Shown: positions 46,479-54,883 of the stretch, in pieces | How positions within the stretch are numbered: position 1 is the stretch's first letter | How the letters are laid out: each line of letters begins with the position of its first letter | Assembly: GCF_025460805.1 (NCBI RefSeq) | Contig: NZ_JAMXFJ010000009.1 | Location: 149,683 to 213,682, forward strand | Reading direction: 5' to 3' | DNA length: 64,000 nt | Source of the DNA: Microvirga sesbaniae | GTDB lineage: Bacteria > Pseudomonadota > Alphaproteobacteria > Rhizobiales > Beijerinckiaceae | Program-made: the position numbers and the translations under genes | The notes under the pieces: generated by a model | Seen by the model: the letters and a program-made list of their open reading frames with translations, nothing else | Told to the model about the DNA's origin: nothing | Databases searched by the model: none

Positions 46479-46722
46479 GGGAGGAGTGTGCTTTCTGACG
46501 GGAGGTTGGTGGATGGCCCGCGCGCGCTCGCGTCCGCCCGTGCAGGCGGCAATTCGCGAGCGCGGATCCGCGCTGCCGGAACGGCGCACAGGCGGGACGG
46601 AGGCGAGGTTCAGGCGGTGACTGGTCGCGCCGGCCTACAAGCGTGCCGGCTTCCAAAGGGCGCGGCTGCGTGAGCCGGGATGGCCCGGCGTTGGCACATA
46701 GGCGGGTTGGATGGAGAAGGCA

Positions 46723-46766
46723 CGATCAGGCTCCGAAAAGGCTCCGCACGCGGATGGCATGCGAGC
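46723..46766 (-). terminator. Possible expression-platform terminator of glycine riboswitch 1
   Basis: Just after the second aptamer the minus strand can form GGCTC-GCA / TGC-G-GAGCC with one bulged base, followed by TTTT. The left arm begins two to three bases after the P1 strand CAGAGG. A regulated terminator is possible, but mutual exclusion with P1 is not obvious, so the mechanism is open. Confidence 0.35.
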
Positions 46767-46945
46767 CCCCTCTGTCATTGGCCTGAGAGCTTCATCGCAG
46801 CCGGCGATCGGCGGCGACTTACACCTTGGGCGGGAGCGGGACGCTCCGCTTTTCAGAGTGTTGCACGGGCAAGCGGTCCTGGGTGCCTGAGAGTTTCCGG
46901 GGCGGTTGCTCCTTCGGCGGCCAGCACGCTGGCTCTCTCCCGCTT
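46765..46945 (-). ncRNA. Glycine riboswitch 1 (tandem aptamers)
   Basis: Read on the minus strand, GCGGGAGAGAGCC starts aptamer I. Its core GCCGAAGGAGCAA and AAACTCTCAGGCA match the glycine aptamer (gcvT motif) consensus. Aptamer II follows a short linker: P1 CTCTG (minus strand, about 46845) pairs with CAGAG at 46770-46774, with GCTCTCAGGCCAATGACAGAG at its 3' end. Its inner core, GCCCAAGGTG, departs from consensus. The first gene downstream on this strand is the L,D-transpeptidase at 46478; the TRIC-family gene lies 144 bases upstream of the riboswitch. Confidence 0.88.
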
Positions 46946-47088
46946 GCAGTGGTTCGAAACCTACGTCGGTTTGGGGCCAAATTGTGAAGCTTGGACGCGA
47001 CCCTTCCCCCTGACTGCCGACGCGAGCCACAAGGCACGGGCCTGTTGCCGGAAGGGCACATAGAGAACAGCCCCCGGAACCTGCCGAA

Positions 47089-47736
47089 TCAACGGGGATC
47101 GATTTCATCCCGCGTGCGCCCGGGTCGCGGCCGATAGCGCGGCAGGCACCAGTCCCAGCGCAGCGCGGCAGCCCGGATCGCGAACGCGGCCCAGAAGCCG
47201 CCGGCCAGCGCGTACTCGCGCGCGATCCCGGCCAGCGCCAGGGCGACGAAGATCACCGCTCCGCCCAGCGCCGCCGACACGTAGATCTCGCGGCTGAGGA
47301 TGACTGGGCTTTCGCCGCCTAAAATATCCCTGACGATGCCGCCGAAGGTGGCCGTGATCACGCCCATCGCGACGGCCGCGATGGGACCCGCGTCCGCCAG
47401 CAGCGCCTTCTCGGCGCCGGTCACGGCGAACAGGGCCATGCCGACCGCGTCGCACCACAGCAGGAGCTTGAGCCGCGAGTGCGGGATGTGAGCGAGGAAG
47501 AACGCCGCGCAGGAGACCAGCACGCACGTGACCAAATACGCCGGCTCGCGCACCCAGAACACCGGGAGCGCGTCGATGAGCGTGTCGCGGATCGTTCCGC
47601 CGCCGATCCCGGTCGCGGTGCCGAGCAGCACGAAGCCGACAAGGTCCATCTGCTTGCGCGAGGCGACCAGCGCCCCGGTGGTGGCGAACACGACAATCCC
47701 GAACCAGTCGAGCAGGGCGGTGAAGGTGTCGAACAT
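47089..47736 (-). CDS. TRIC/YadS-family membrane protein (PF03458, 'glycine transporter' domain)
   Basis: A 215-residue inner-membrane protein with two PF03458 repeats. The first has GIGGGTIRDTLID and the second TFGGIVRDILGGE, the two Gly-Gly-Arg-Asp signatures of trimeric cation channel/YadS proteins, with about seven membrane helices. Members of this family are often controlled by glycine riboswitches, which led to the Pfam name. The ATG at 47736 begins the conserved FDTFTALLDWFG. It lies 34 bases after the truncated FtsI-like gene, so it should be in the riboswitch-led PBP operon. Confidence 0.9.
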   Translation of the reverse strand: MFDTFTALLDWFGIVVFATTGALVASRKQMDLVGFVLLGTATGIGGGTIRDTLIDALPVFWVREPAYLVTCVLVSCAAFFLAHIPHSRLKLLLWCDAVGMALFAVTGAEKALLADAGPIAAVAMGVITATFGGIVRDILGGESPVILSREIYVSAALGGAVIFVALALAGIAREYALAGGFWAAFAIRAAALRWDWCLPRYRPRPGRTRDEIDPR

Positions 47737-47770
47737 CAGGAGCGGTCCATCATGGGGTAAGGGATCAATA

Positions 47771-48370
47771 TCAATTCGTGGAGGCCGTCCAGGGTTGGAC
47801 GCCGAGCAGGGGCAGGGCCTCACCCGTGACGCGCCGCGTCACCGGGACGGCGTTCCATGCGGATGTGCGGAAGCCGAAGGTTTCCGGCAGGCCGCGCGGC
47901 TCGTCAAGGATCGTCAGGAACAGGTAGCGCGGCGCGTCGATGGGTGCGATGCCGACGAAGAAGGTCATTACCTTCTCCTTGGAGTAGACACCGCCAACGA
48001 CCTTCTCGGAGGTTCCCGTCTTGCCGCCGATCCGGATCGGATCGAGCGCGGCGCGCCGGGCGGATCCCGCGTCGACGTTCAGGCGCATCAGGTCGCGCAT
48101 GGCGGCGGCGGTTTCCGGCTTGATGACGGCCCTGGCCCGGAGGCGGTGGCCGGGGCCGCGTCCGGCCAAGAGGGTCGGGGTGATCAGGTCGCCGCCATTG
48201 ACCAGGGCCGCCACCGCCATGGCGCCCTGGAGCGGCTTAACCGCGATGCCGTGCCCGAACGCGACCAGCCGCACCGCGATCGCGGCGAAAAGGCCGACGA
48301 ACCCGAGGGACGCGAGCCGGATGCGGGCGGGGCCGCGCTCGACGGCGAGCTGAAACAGGGACCATGCCAT
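47771..48370 (-). CDS. FtsI/PBP2-like protein with large internal deletion
   Basis: A 199-residue protein. Residues 1-38 resemble the N-terminal anchor of FtsI (LASLGFVGLFAAIAVRLVAF). Residue 39 jumps directly to the C-terminal transpeptidase region GHGIAVKPLQGAMAVAALVNGG, with the KTGT motif at 117-120 and EKVMTFFVGIAP after it. The dimerisation domain and the catalytic SxxK and SxN motifs (about 350 residues) are missing, yet the frame is intact. It cannot be an active transpeptidase. It starts 17 bases after the PBP1A stop. Either a decaying gene kept by its operon position or a small PBP-derived accessory protein. Confidence 0.75.
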   Translation of the reverse strand: MAWSLFQLAVERGPARIRLASLGFVGLFAAIAVRLVAFGHGIAVKPLQGAMAVAALVNGGDLITPTLLAGRGPGHRLRARAVIKPETAAAMRDLMRLNVDAGSARRAALDPIRIGGKTGTSEKVVGGVYSKEKVMTFFVGIAPIDAPRYLFLTILDEPRGLPETFGFRTSAWNAVPVTRRVTGEALPLLGVQPWTASTN

Positions 48371-48386
48371 CGTGTCACCCGTCGCA

Positions 48387-50804
48387 TCAGCGGACGTAGG
48401 TGGGGCCGGAAGGCGCATAGGCCTCCCGGTTCCGGATGTCGGCCGGGCTCCCGTCTGCAACGGGAGGAGGCGCCGCTGCCGGCGGCTCGGTGCCGGGCTT
48501 GAAGGCCTCAAGGATCGCGCCTGCGCCGGGCGCGCTGCGCGTCCCCGTGAAGGGATCAACCGGGATCAGCTTGATGCCGGCCGGGACGCGAAAGGCGGTG
48601 TGCGGCTTGCCAGCGAGCGCCTGCTCCAGGAAGGCGCGGACGATCGGCGCGGCGTGCCCGGCACCGTACGCGGTCTTCCCGAGCGAGCGCGGGCGGTCGT
48701 AGCCGAGGAACACACCGACAGCGAGTTCCGGCGTCGAGCCGACGAACCACAGATCCTTGGCATCGTTGGTCGTTCCGGTCTTGCCGGCGAGCGGGCGGTC
48801 GTAGCCGGAGAACACGCGCGGCAGCGTGCGCTCGACCACACCCTCCAGCAGGGACGTGACCTGATAGGCCGTCAGCGGATCGATCACCGGCTCCGTGTCG
48901 TCGGCCGGCCGAGGAGCCGCTTGGTCGCGCCAAGAGGATGCGGAGCAGCCTGTGCAGGCCCGCCGGTCGTGCCGGAAGATGGTCTTGCCGTGACGGTCCT
49001 GGATGTGCTCGATCAGGGTTGGCCGGATATAACGCCCGCCGTTGACGACCATCGCATAGGCCGCGGTCATCCGCAGCACCGTCGTCTCGCCGGACCCGAG
49101 CGCCATCGCGAGCAGCGGCGGCAGGTCGTCCTGAATGCCGAGGCGGCGGGCATAGTCGGACACGCGCGGCATCCCGACGTCCCGCGCCAGCCTCACCGTC
49201 ATCACGTTCTTCGAGCGCTCCAGCCCCATCCGAAGCGTGGACGGACCGTCGTAGCGGCCATTGTGGTTGCCGGGGGACCACGGCGCCTGGCCGGCGCCCT
49301 GCTCGATGGACAGGGGCGCGTCGAGCACCAGGCTGGAGGGTGTGTAGCCGCTGTCCAGGGCCGCCGCGTAGACGACCGGCTTGAAGGTGGAGCCCGGCTG
49401 GCGCCAGGCCTGGGTGACGCGATTGAACTCGTTCTGGCTGAACGAGAAGCCGCCCACCATGGCCCTGATGCGCCCATTGTCCGGCTCCAGCGCCACCAAG
49501 GCTCCGGAGATCTCGGGGATCTGCCGCAGCCGGTATTCGTCGGAGGCCTTCTTGATCGGCTCGACATGGACGACGTCGCCGACGCGCAGGACGTCGCTGA
49601 CGCGGCCCTTGCCCGTCCAGCGGATGCCTTGGCTCGCGATCCGTCCGGTGCGGCGGCCGGTCTCGACGACCCCGGTCGCATCCCTCTCCGGCCGCAAGCC
49701 GAGGCGGGCGCCCTTGGCGTCGACCGCGAGCACCACGGCCTGCCGCCACGGGCGGATGTCCTCCATTGCCGGCAGCTCGGCAAGCCTTGCGCCCCAGTCG
49801 GTTTCGACAGAGGCGAGCCGTGTCTCGGCTCCACGCCAGCCCCGGGCCTCGTCGAAGCGGACCAGGCCGTCGACAAGGCTCTTGCGGGCTGCCGCCTGCA
49901 TCCTCGGGTCGAGGGTCGTGCGGACCGAGAGGCCACCCTCGTAGAGTGTCGCCTCGCCGTAGCGGTTGGCGAGGTCGCGCCGGACCTCCTCGGCGAAGTA
50001 GCCCGCCTGGGCCTCATGGGGGGATACCGAGCGCGGGTTGACGACGAGCGCCTCTTCCATCGCGACATCGGCATCGTCCTGCGCGATGACTCCGTTGGCG
50101 GCCATCCGCTCCAAGACCCAGTTGCGGCGGGCCATCGCCGCCTCGGGCTGTCGGACGGGGTGGTAGTTGTTCGGTCCTTTCGGCAGGGCCGCGAGATAGG
50201 CCGCCTCGGCCAGGCTCAGCTCGTGCACGGACTTGTCGAAGTAGCCCAGCGCCGCTGCGGCAATGCCGTAATGGCCCATGCCGAAGTAGATCTCGTTGAG
50301 ATACAGCTCGAGGATGCGGTCCTTGCTGAACGTCTGCTCGATCCGGAAGGCGAGCAGGATCTCCTTGAGCTTGCGGCTGTAGGTCTGCTCGCGCGACAGC
50401 AGCAGGTTCTTCGCGACCTGCTGGGTGATCGTCGATGCGCCCTGCGGCCGGCCTGCGTTGCCGACGAGATTGGCGAGCAGCGCGCGTCCAATGCCCTTGG
50501 GATCGATACCGTTGTGCTCGTAGAAATGCCGGTCCTCAGCCGACAGGAAGGCGGCGACGATGCGCTGCGGCACGGCCGCCAAGGGAAGGTACAGACGGTT
50601 CTGGCGCGCATATTCGGCGATGACCCTGCCGTCGGCAGCATGAAGGCGCGTCGTCACGGCGGGCTCGTAGCGCGCGAGCTGCGCGTGGTCGGGAAGGTCG
50701 GCGGAGAGATGCCAGAGCAGGGCTCCGACGGCCAGCGAGCCGCTGACCAGAAGGAGTGAGACCAGGGCCGTGGCAAAGCCGAGGAAGCGGAGGACGAAGC
50801 GCAT
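48387..50804 (-). CDS. Class A penicillin-binding protein (PBP1A type)
   Basis: An 805-residue bifunctional peptidoglycan synthase. A short cytoplasmic tail and membrane anchor (RFLGFATALVSLLLVSG) are followed by the GT51 glycosyltransferase (SAEDRHFYEHNGID, GASTITQQVAKNLLL, ELYLNEIYFGMGHYGIAAAA). The transpeptidase has GSTFKPVVYAA (SxxK), then LAGKTGTTNDAKDLWF, and a Pro-rich tail. The frame extends to a GTG at 50948; the ATG at 50804 starts the family-typical MRFVLRFLGF. A glycine riboswitch lies about 370 bases upstream on the same strand. It heads an operon with the FtsI-like relic and TRIC gene. Confidence 0.93.
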   Translation of the reverse strand: MRFVLRFLGFATALVSLLLVSGSLAVGALLWHLSADLPDHAQLARYEPAVTTRLHAADGRVIAEYARQNRLYLPLAAVPQRIVAAFLSAEDRHFYEHNGIDPKGIGRALLANLVGNAGRPQGASTITQQVAKNLLLSREQTYSRKLKEILLAFRIEQTFSKDRILELYLNEIYFGMGHYGIAAAALGYFDKSVHELSLAEAAYLAALPKGPNNYHPVRQPEAAMARRNWVLERMAANGVIAQDDADVAMEEALVVNPRSVSPHEAQAGYFAEEVRRDLANRYGEATLYEGGLSVRTTLDPRMQAAARKSLVDGLVRFDEARGWRGAETRLASVETDWGARLAELPAMEDIRPWRQAVVLAVDAKGARLGLRPERDATGVVETGRRTGRIASQGIRWTGKGRVSDVLRVGDVVHVEPIKKASDEYRLRQIPEISGALVALEPDNGRIRAMVGGFSFSQNEFNRVTQAWRQPGSTFKPVVYAAALDSGYTPSSLVLDAPLSIEQGAGQAPWSPGNHNGRYDGPSTLRMGLERSKNVMTVRLARDVGMPRVSDYARRLGIQDDLPPLLAMALGSGETTVLRMTAAYAMVVNGGRYIRPTLIEHIQDRHGKTIFRHDRRACTGCSASSWRDQAAPRPADDTEPVIDPLTAYQVTSLLEGVVERTLPRVFSGYDRPLAGKTGTTNDAKDLWFVGSTPELAVGVFLGYDRPRSLGKTAYGAGHAAPIVRAFLEQALAGKPHTAFRVPAGIKLIPVDPFTGTRSAPGAGAILEAFKPGTEPPAAAPPPVADGSPADIRNREAYAPSGPTYVR

Positions 50805-51172
50805 CGCGGGCACACGTGGTTTGGGCAAGTCCTTGCGCTTGCGCGAAGGCACCCGCTCGATGACGAGGGAAGACGAAAGGAGATCCCCTCCGCACGACCG
50901 CCGGCGACCGCTCGCGGGAACAAGCAGCCGTGATCGTTCACGCGTCACGCGGTGCGTGAGGCGTCAGGGCCACGAGTCCTGTCGCGTGGACGGTCGACCG
51001 GCGATCCGGGACGGGTCGCGGCGTGTGTCAGCGATCCGGGCGGGGATGGACCCGGCGCATCGGGTTCCTCGTCGGCCGCCACGGCGAACGGGACGCATCA
51101 TGGCTTGCGGGCATTCGGGGGAAGGGCATTGTCGGGCTCCGTCACGGTCCGCAGGCGATGCCGCGGAAGGAG

Positions 51173-51353
51173 CCCCCTCTGTCATTGGCCTGAGAGCTTC
51201 GTCGGGATGCGCAGGGCAGCCGCGACTTTCACCATGGGCGGGAGCAGGATGCTCCACTTTTCAGAGTGTTGCGCAACGAAGCGGTCCTGGATGCCTGAGA
51301 GTTTCCGGGGCGGTTGCTCCTTCGGCGGCCAGCGTACTGGCTCTCTCCCGCTC
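51173..51353 (-). ncRNA. Glycine riboswitch 2 (tandem aptamers)
   Basis: Nearly a copy of the riboswitch at 46765. On the minus strand it starts GCGGGAGAGAGCC, has aptamer I core GCCGAAGGAGCAA and AAACTCTCAGGCA, and aptamer II ending GCTCTCAGGCCAATGACAGAG. Aptamer II's inner core reads GCCCATGGTG, more divergent than in riboswitch 1. After it, GGGCTCC and GGAGCCC about 30 bases apart could form a hairpin without a T run. The first gene downstream is the PBP1A gene at 50804. Sequence before the aptamers (about 51385-51398) also resembles that of riboswitch 1, suggesting duplication of a promoter-riboswitch unit. Confidence 0.9.
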
Positions 51354-51522
51354 ATTGCCACGGTCAATCTAGCTCGGTTTGTGGCGGAATTGTGTTCGCT
51401 GGCAGAAGGCAGGCGGGTACGAAAGCCGCAGATCCGATCCGGAACAGTGGTCAACCTTGGGGGTTCCCATCCTTGCGTGCCGGCCCCTCCAGACAAGTCC
51501 GCGCCGTCCCGAGGAGATAGCG

Positions 51523-52809
51523 ATGCCTGACATTGCTGGTTCCGTTCAAGCTTCGGTCCGGGTCGAGCGCTCGCTCGACGCCCTGAACTTCTTCCTGGCG
51601 GATGTGCGTGACGGCTTAGGCCCCTATTTGGCTGTCTATCTCCTGACGATCCGGCACTGGAACGAAGCCGAAATCGGTCTGATCATGACCATGGCCGGCT
51701 TGGCGGCCCTCGTGGCTCAAACGCCCGCTGGAGCGCTGATCGATGCCACGCACGCCAAGCGGGCCGTGATCGTGATTGCGGCGCTTGTGGTCACGGCCGG
51801 ATCGCTGCTGCTGCCCTTCCTCTCGTCCTTCTGGCCCGTCGCGATCTCCCAAGCGGCGGTAGGCGCCACCGGCTCGGTGTTCGCACCGGCCATCGCGGCG
51901 ATCACCCTGGGCATCGTCGGTCACGCTCACTTCGCCCGCCGCACCGGTCGCAACGAAGCGTTCAATCATGCCGGCAATGCCTTCGCGGCAGCCGCCGCTG
52001 GCGCGGCCGCGTACCTGTGGGGCCCGATCGTCGTGTTCTTCCTCATGGCCGCGATGGCACTGGCAAGCCTGATCAGCGTGCTGATGGTGCCGGCCCATGT
52101 GATCAATCATGAGCAGGCACGGGGCTTCAGGGACGGCACGATCCCGGCGGGCGACCAGCCTACCGGGATGAAGATCCTGGTCACCTGCCGGCCGTTGCTG
52201 ATCTTTGCTGTCTGTGCCGCGCTGTTTCATCTCGCAAACGCCGCCATGCTGCCGCTGGTCGGACAGAAGCTGGCGCTCCAGGACAGGAACCTGGGCACCT
52301 CCCTGATGTCGGCCTGCATCGTGGCCGCCCAGGTCGTGATGGTGCCCATGGCCATGCTGGTGGCCCACAAGGCGGACCGGTGGGGCCGCAAGCCGCTGTT
52401 CCTGGCCGGGTTCCTGATTCTGCCGATCCGTGGCGTGCTGTATACCTTCTCCGACAATCCCTACTGGCTCGTTGGCGTGCAGTTGCTCGATGGCATTGGA
52501 GCTGGTCTGTATGGCGCGCTGTTTCCGCTCATCGTGTCCGATCTGATGGAGGGCACCGGCCGGTTCAATGTGGCTCAGGGAGCGGTCGCGACGGCACAGG
52601 GCATCGGAGCCTCGCTGTCCACGACCCTCGCCGGCATCCTGGTCGTGAAAGCAGGCTACTCGGCAGCCTTCCTGGTGCTGGCCGGTGTCGCAGGAGCAGG
52701 TCTTGTCCTGTTCTGGACGATGATGCCCGAGACCAGGATCCCGGTCCCCGATGCGACCGCAGAGCAGACGGCTCTCGACACAAAGGCTCTGCCGAGCGGA
52801 ACCCGGTGA
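51523..52809 (+). CDS. MFS transporter
   Basis: A 428-residue, roughly 12-helix major facilitator. Motif-A-like loops are LIDATHAKRAVIVIAA after helix 2 and HKADRWGRKPLFLAG in the second half; helix 11-12 ends at FWTMMPETRIPVP. A GAGGAGA precedes the ATG at 51523. It is similar to uncharacterised efflux-type MFS proteins of Hyphomicrobiales. Its stop codon overlaps the next transporter's start (TGATG), so the two are translationally coupled. It is divergent from riboswitch 2. Confidence 0.88.
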   Translation: MPDIAGSVQASVRVERSLDALNFFLADVRDGLGPYLAVYLLTIRHWNEAEIGLIMTMAGLAALVAQTPAGALIDATHAKRAVIVIAALVVTAGSLLLPFLSSFWPVAISQAAVGATGSVFAPAIAAITLGIVGHAHFARRTGRNEAFNHAGNAFAAAAAGAAAYLWGPIVVFFLMAAMALASLISVLMVPAHVINHEQARGFRDGTIPAGDQPTGMKILVTCRPLLIFAVCAALFHLANAAMLPLVGQKLALQDRNLGTSLMSACIVAAQVVMVPMAMLVAHKADRWGRKPLFLAGFLILPIRGVLYTFSDNPYWLVGVQLLDGIGAGLYGALFPLIVSDLMEGTGRFNVAQGAVATAQGIGASLSTTLAGILVVKAGYSAAFLVLAGVAGAGLVLFWTMMPETRIPVPDATAEQTALDTKALPSGTR

Positions 52810-54041
52810 TGGAGATCGGCAGCCTGGCCAGTGCGGCCATCTTCATCCTGACCTACGGCGGCGTTGCGCTCGGGCGCATTCCGGGGCTTCGCCTCGACCG
52901 CGCCGGCATCGCCCTGCTTGGGGCCGCAGGCATGCTTGCAGCGGGTGTTCTCACACCCGAGGAAGCCTACCGGGCTGTCGATCTCGACACGATCACGCTG
53001 CTTCTCGGCATGATGATCATCGTGGCGCATCTGCGGCTGTCCGGGTTCTTTCGCCTGGTGACCGGTTGGGCGATCACTCATGCCCACTCACCCGTGGTTT
53101 TGCTGTCCGTTGTCGTCCTGACCACAGGCGTTCTCTCGGCCTTTCTCGTCAACGATGCCGTCTGTCTGGTGATGGCGCCGCTCGTGCTCGATGTGACGAC
53201 GCGGCTCGGCCGCCGGCCCGTGCCCTATCTCCTGGCTGTGGCCATGGCGTCAAACGTGGGAAGTGTCGCGACCATCACCGGGAATCCCCAGAACATGATC
53301 GTCGGGGTGATCTCCCAGATCCCCTATGCGGCCTTTGCGACCTTCCTCGCGCCGGTGGCGATCGCAGGCCTGCTGATCGTCATGGTCCTGGTCAGGTTTC
53401 TATGCTCGAACGAGTTCCAAAGCCGGAAGGGGCTCACCGCCGAGCCGGGAGCCTCCCGGATCCACAAGCCGCAGATGAGCAAGGCCATCCTCGTCACCGC
53501 GGGTGTGGTCGCTGCGTTCTTCGCCGGCATTCCGGTCGCCAAGGCGGCCATTTCCGGGGCGGCGCTGCTGCTCGTGACGCGGCAGGTGAAGCCGGGAAAG
53601 GTGTATCGTCAGATCGACGGCCCGTTGCTGCTGATGTTCGCCGGGCTGTTCATCGTGGTGGCCGGGGCTGAGAAGGCCCTGCTGTCGCCCGACCTGATTG
53701 AGGCGGTTCATCACCTGAAACTGGCCGACACCTGGGTTCTGACCGGGGTCACGGCCGCTCTGTCGAACCTGGTGAGCAATGTACCGGCCGTGCTCGTGCT
53801 CAAGCCCTTTATCCAGGGACTGCCTGACCAGCAACGGATATGGCTGGTGATCGCCATGGCCTCGACGCTGGCCGGCAATCTGACCATCGTGGGCTCGATC
53901 GCCAACCTGATCGTGGCCGAGAAGGCACGCGCGGCTGGCGTCGAGATCGGATTCAGCGCCTACCTGCGCATCGGCGTGCCGGTGACTCTGCTGACGCTGG
54001 CGGTCGGAGCATGGTGGTTGTCGAGCCTGTCCGGGTCATAG
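52809..54041 (+). CDS. SLC13/ArsB/NhaD-superfamily anion or cation transporter
   Basis: A 410-residue polytopic protein of the ion-transporter superfamily. Two inverted-repeat signatures are visible: FLVNDAVCLVMAPLVLDV with ASNVGSVATITGNPQNMIVG, and ALSNLVSNVPAVLVLKPF with STLAGNLTIVGSIANLIVAEKA. Family members move arsenite, dicarboxylates or Na+/H+. Which ion is carried is not readable here; no ars genes are nearby. It is coupled to the MFS gene through a one-base overlap. Confidence 0.88.
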   Translation: MEIGSLASAAIFILTYGGVALGRIPGLRLDRAGIALLGAAGMLAAGVLTPEEAYRAVDLDTITLLLGMMIIVAHLRLSGFFRLVTGWAITHAHSPVVLLSVVVLTTGVLSAFLVNDAVCLVMAPLVLDVTTRLGRRPVPYLLAVAMASNVGSVATITGNPQNMIVGVISQIPYAAFATFLAPVAIAGLLIVMVLVRFLCSNEFQSRKGLTAEPGASRIHKPQMSKAILVTAGVVAAFFAGIPVAKAAISGAALLLVTRQVKPGKVYRQIDGPLLLMFAGLFIVVAGAEKALLSPDLIEAVHHLKLADTWVLTGVTAALSNLVSNVPAVLVLKPFIQGLPDQQRIWLVIAMASTLAGNLTIVGSIANLIVAEKARAAGVEIGFSAYLRIGVPVTLLTLAVGAWWLSSLSGS

Positions 54042-54299
54042 CGCATGCCGTCGAGGACCAGGCCGACCAACCTGCTCCGGAGCAAAGGTCCCATGGTCAG
54101 GGGGACAGGAGACACGGTCAGGGATTGCGCAACTCCGACCCCACCGACGTCCGTGGCAATGCAGACCTCGGCATTGACTCTATCGGCAATTTGGCTGGAT
54201 CAGCCGGCTATGTGGCGTAGATTGATGATGCGGCGGGAGTAAACTCCCGGACGATCCGTGGCACGGTCAAAAGGCCGGCACGAGAGCGAAGGGGCGGCA

Positions 54300-54740
54300 A
54301 TGGCAATTCGGTTTCTCGGGCAGGTTATGGGTGCCGGCCTTCTGGTCGCCGGATCGCTTCTGGGGCCGGGGATCTCCGTCCAGGCGGCCTCTCCTGGCAT
54401 CCCGCATTATCCGTGGGACCTGCGCAAGAAGAATCCCGCGCATTATAGGGCATACCTGAAGATCCTGCCGGCCGGGTTGAAGCGCACGCCCTGGTTTGGC
54501 CGGTTTGATGGGACCGGCATGCCAGTTGAGCAGGTGGCGGTGGACAGCAGGATGTACTTGACGGGTGCGATCTGCAAACCGCACGATTGCGCTGACAATT
54601 ACCTCACCTTCCTGGTCGCGGCTGATGGATCGCGTGCCGTAGCGATGGTCAAGGCGAGAGAGACAAGCGGCCAGATCGTGGAGCTCGGACATCCGACACC
54701 GGCTGAGCGGCAGTTCATGGCCAGGGAATTTCAGGAGTGA
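54300..54740 (+). CDS. Ivy-family C-type lysozyme inhibitor
   Basis: A 146-residue periplasmic protein with signal peptide (FLGQVMGAGLLVAGSLLGPGISVQAA). The Ivy hallmark is present: the disulfide-bound loop CKPHDCADN that plugs the lysozyme active site, followed by FLVAADGSRAVAMV. Ivy proteins inhibit vertebrate-type lysozyme and can restrain endogenous lytic transglycosylases. It sits near peptidoglycan synthesis genes, but there is no evidence of shared transcription. Confidence 0.88.
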   Translation: MAIRFLGQVMGAGLLVAGSLLGPGISVQAASPGIPHYPWDLRKKNPAHYRAYLKILPAGLKRTPWFGRFDGTGMPVEQVAVDSRMYLTGAICKPHDCADNYLTFLVAADGSRAVAMVKARETSGQIVELGHPTPAERQFMAREFQE

Positions 54741-54883
54741 CTCTTGCCTGATCAACAGGCAAAAGCGCACATTATCAGCGGGTGGCGAACCAAAAACAGG
54801 CATTCAAGTGCTTCCTGCCTCGTCGCTGTGCAGGTCTACTGCGTGTGGACCAATGCCCAAGCCATAAGCCACGCGAGCAGAAT

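Noticed and set aside
46765..46960. GGTTCGAAACC near 46954 looked like a tRNA T-arm
   Set aside because: The stem is only two to four pairs and no anticodon or acceptor stem fits. The neighbouring conserved sequence is the glycine riboswitch on the minus strand.
48372..50759. A long plus-strand open frame (about 795 codons)
   Set aside because: Exactly antisense to the PBP1A gene, rich in Arg, Gly and Asp, and without any recognisable domain or ribosome binding site.
46765..51353. Riboswitches acting on plus-strand genes
   Set aside because: The aptamer consensus (GCCGAAGGAGCAA, CTCTCAGGC) reads only on the minus strand, so the MFS gene downstream on the plus strand is not the target.
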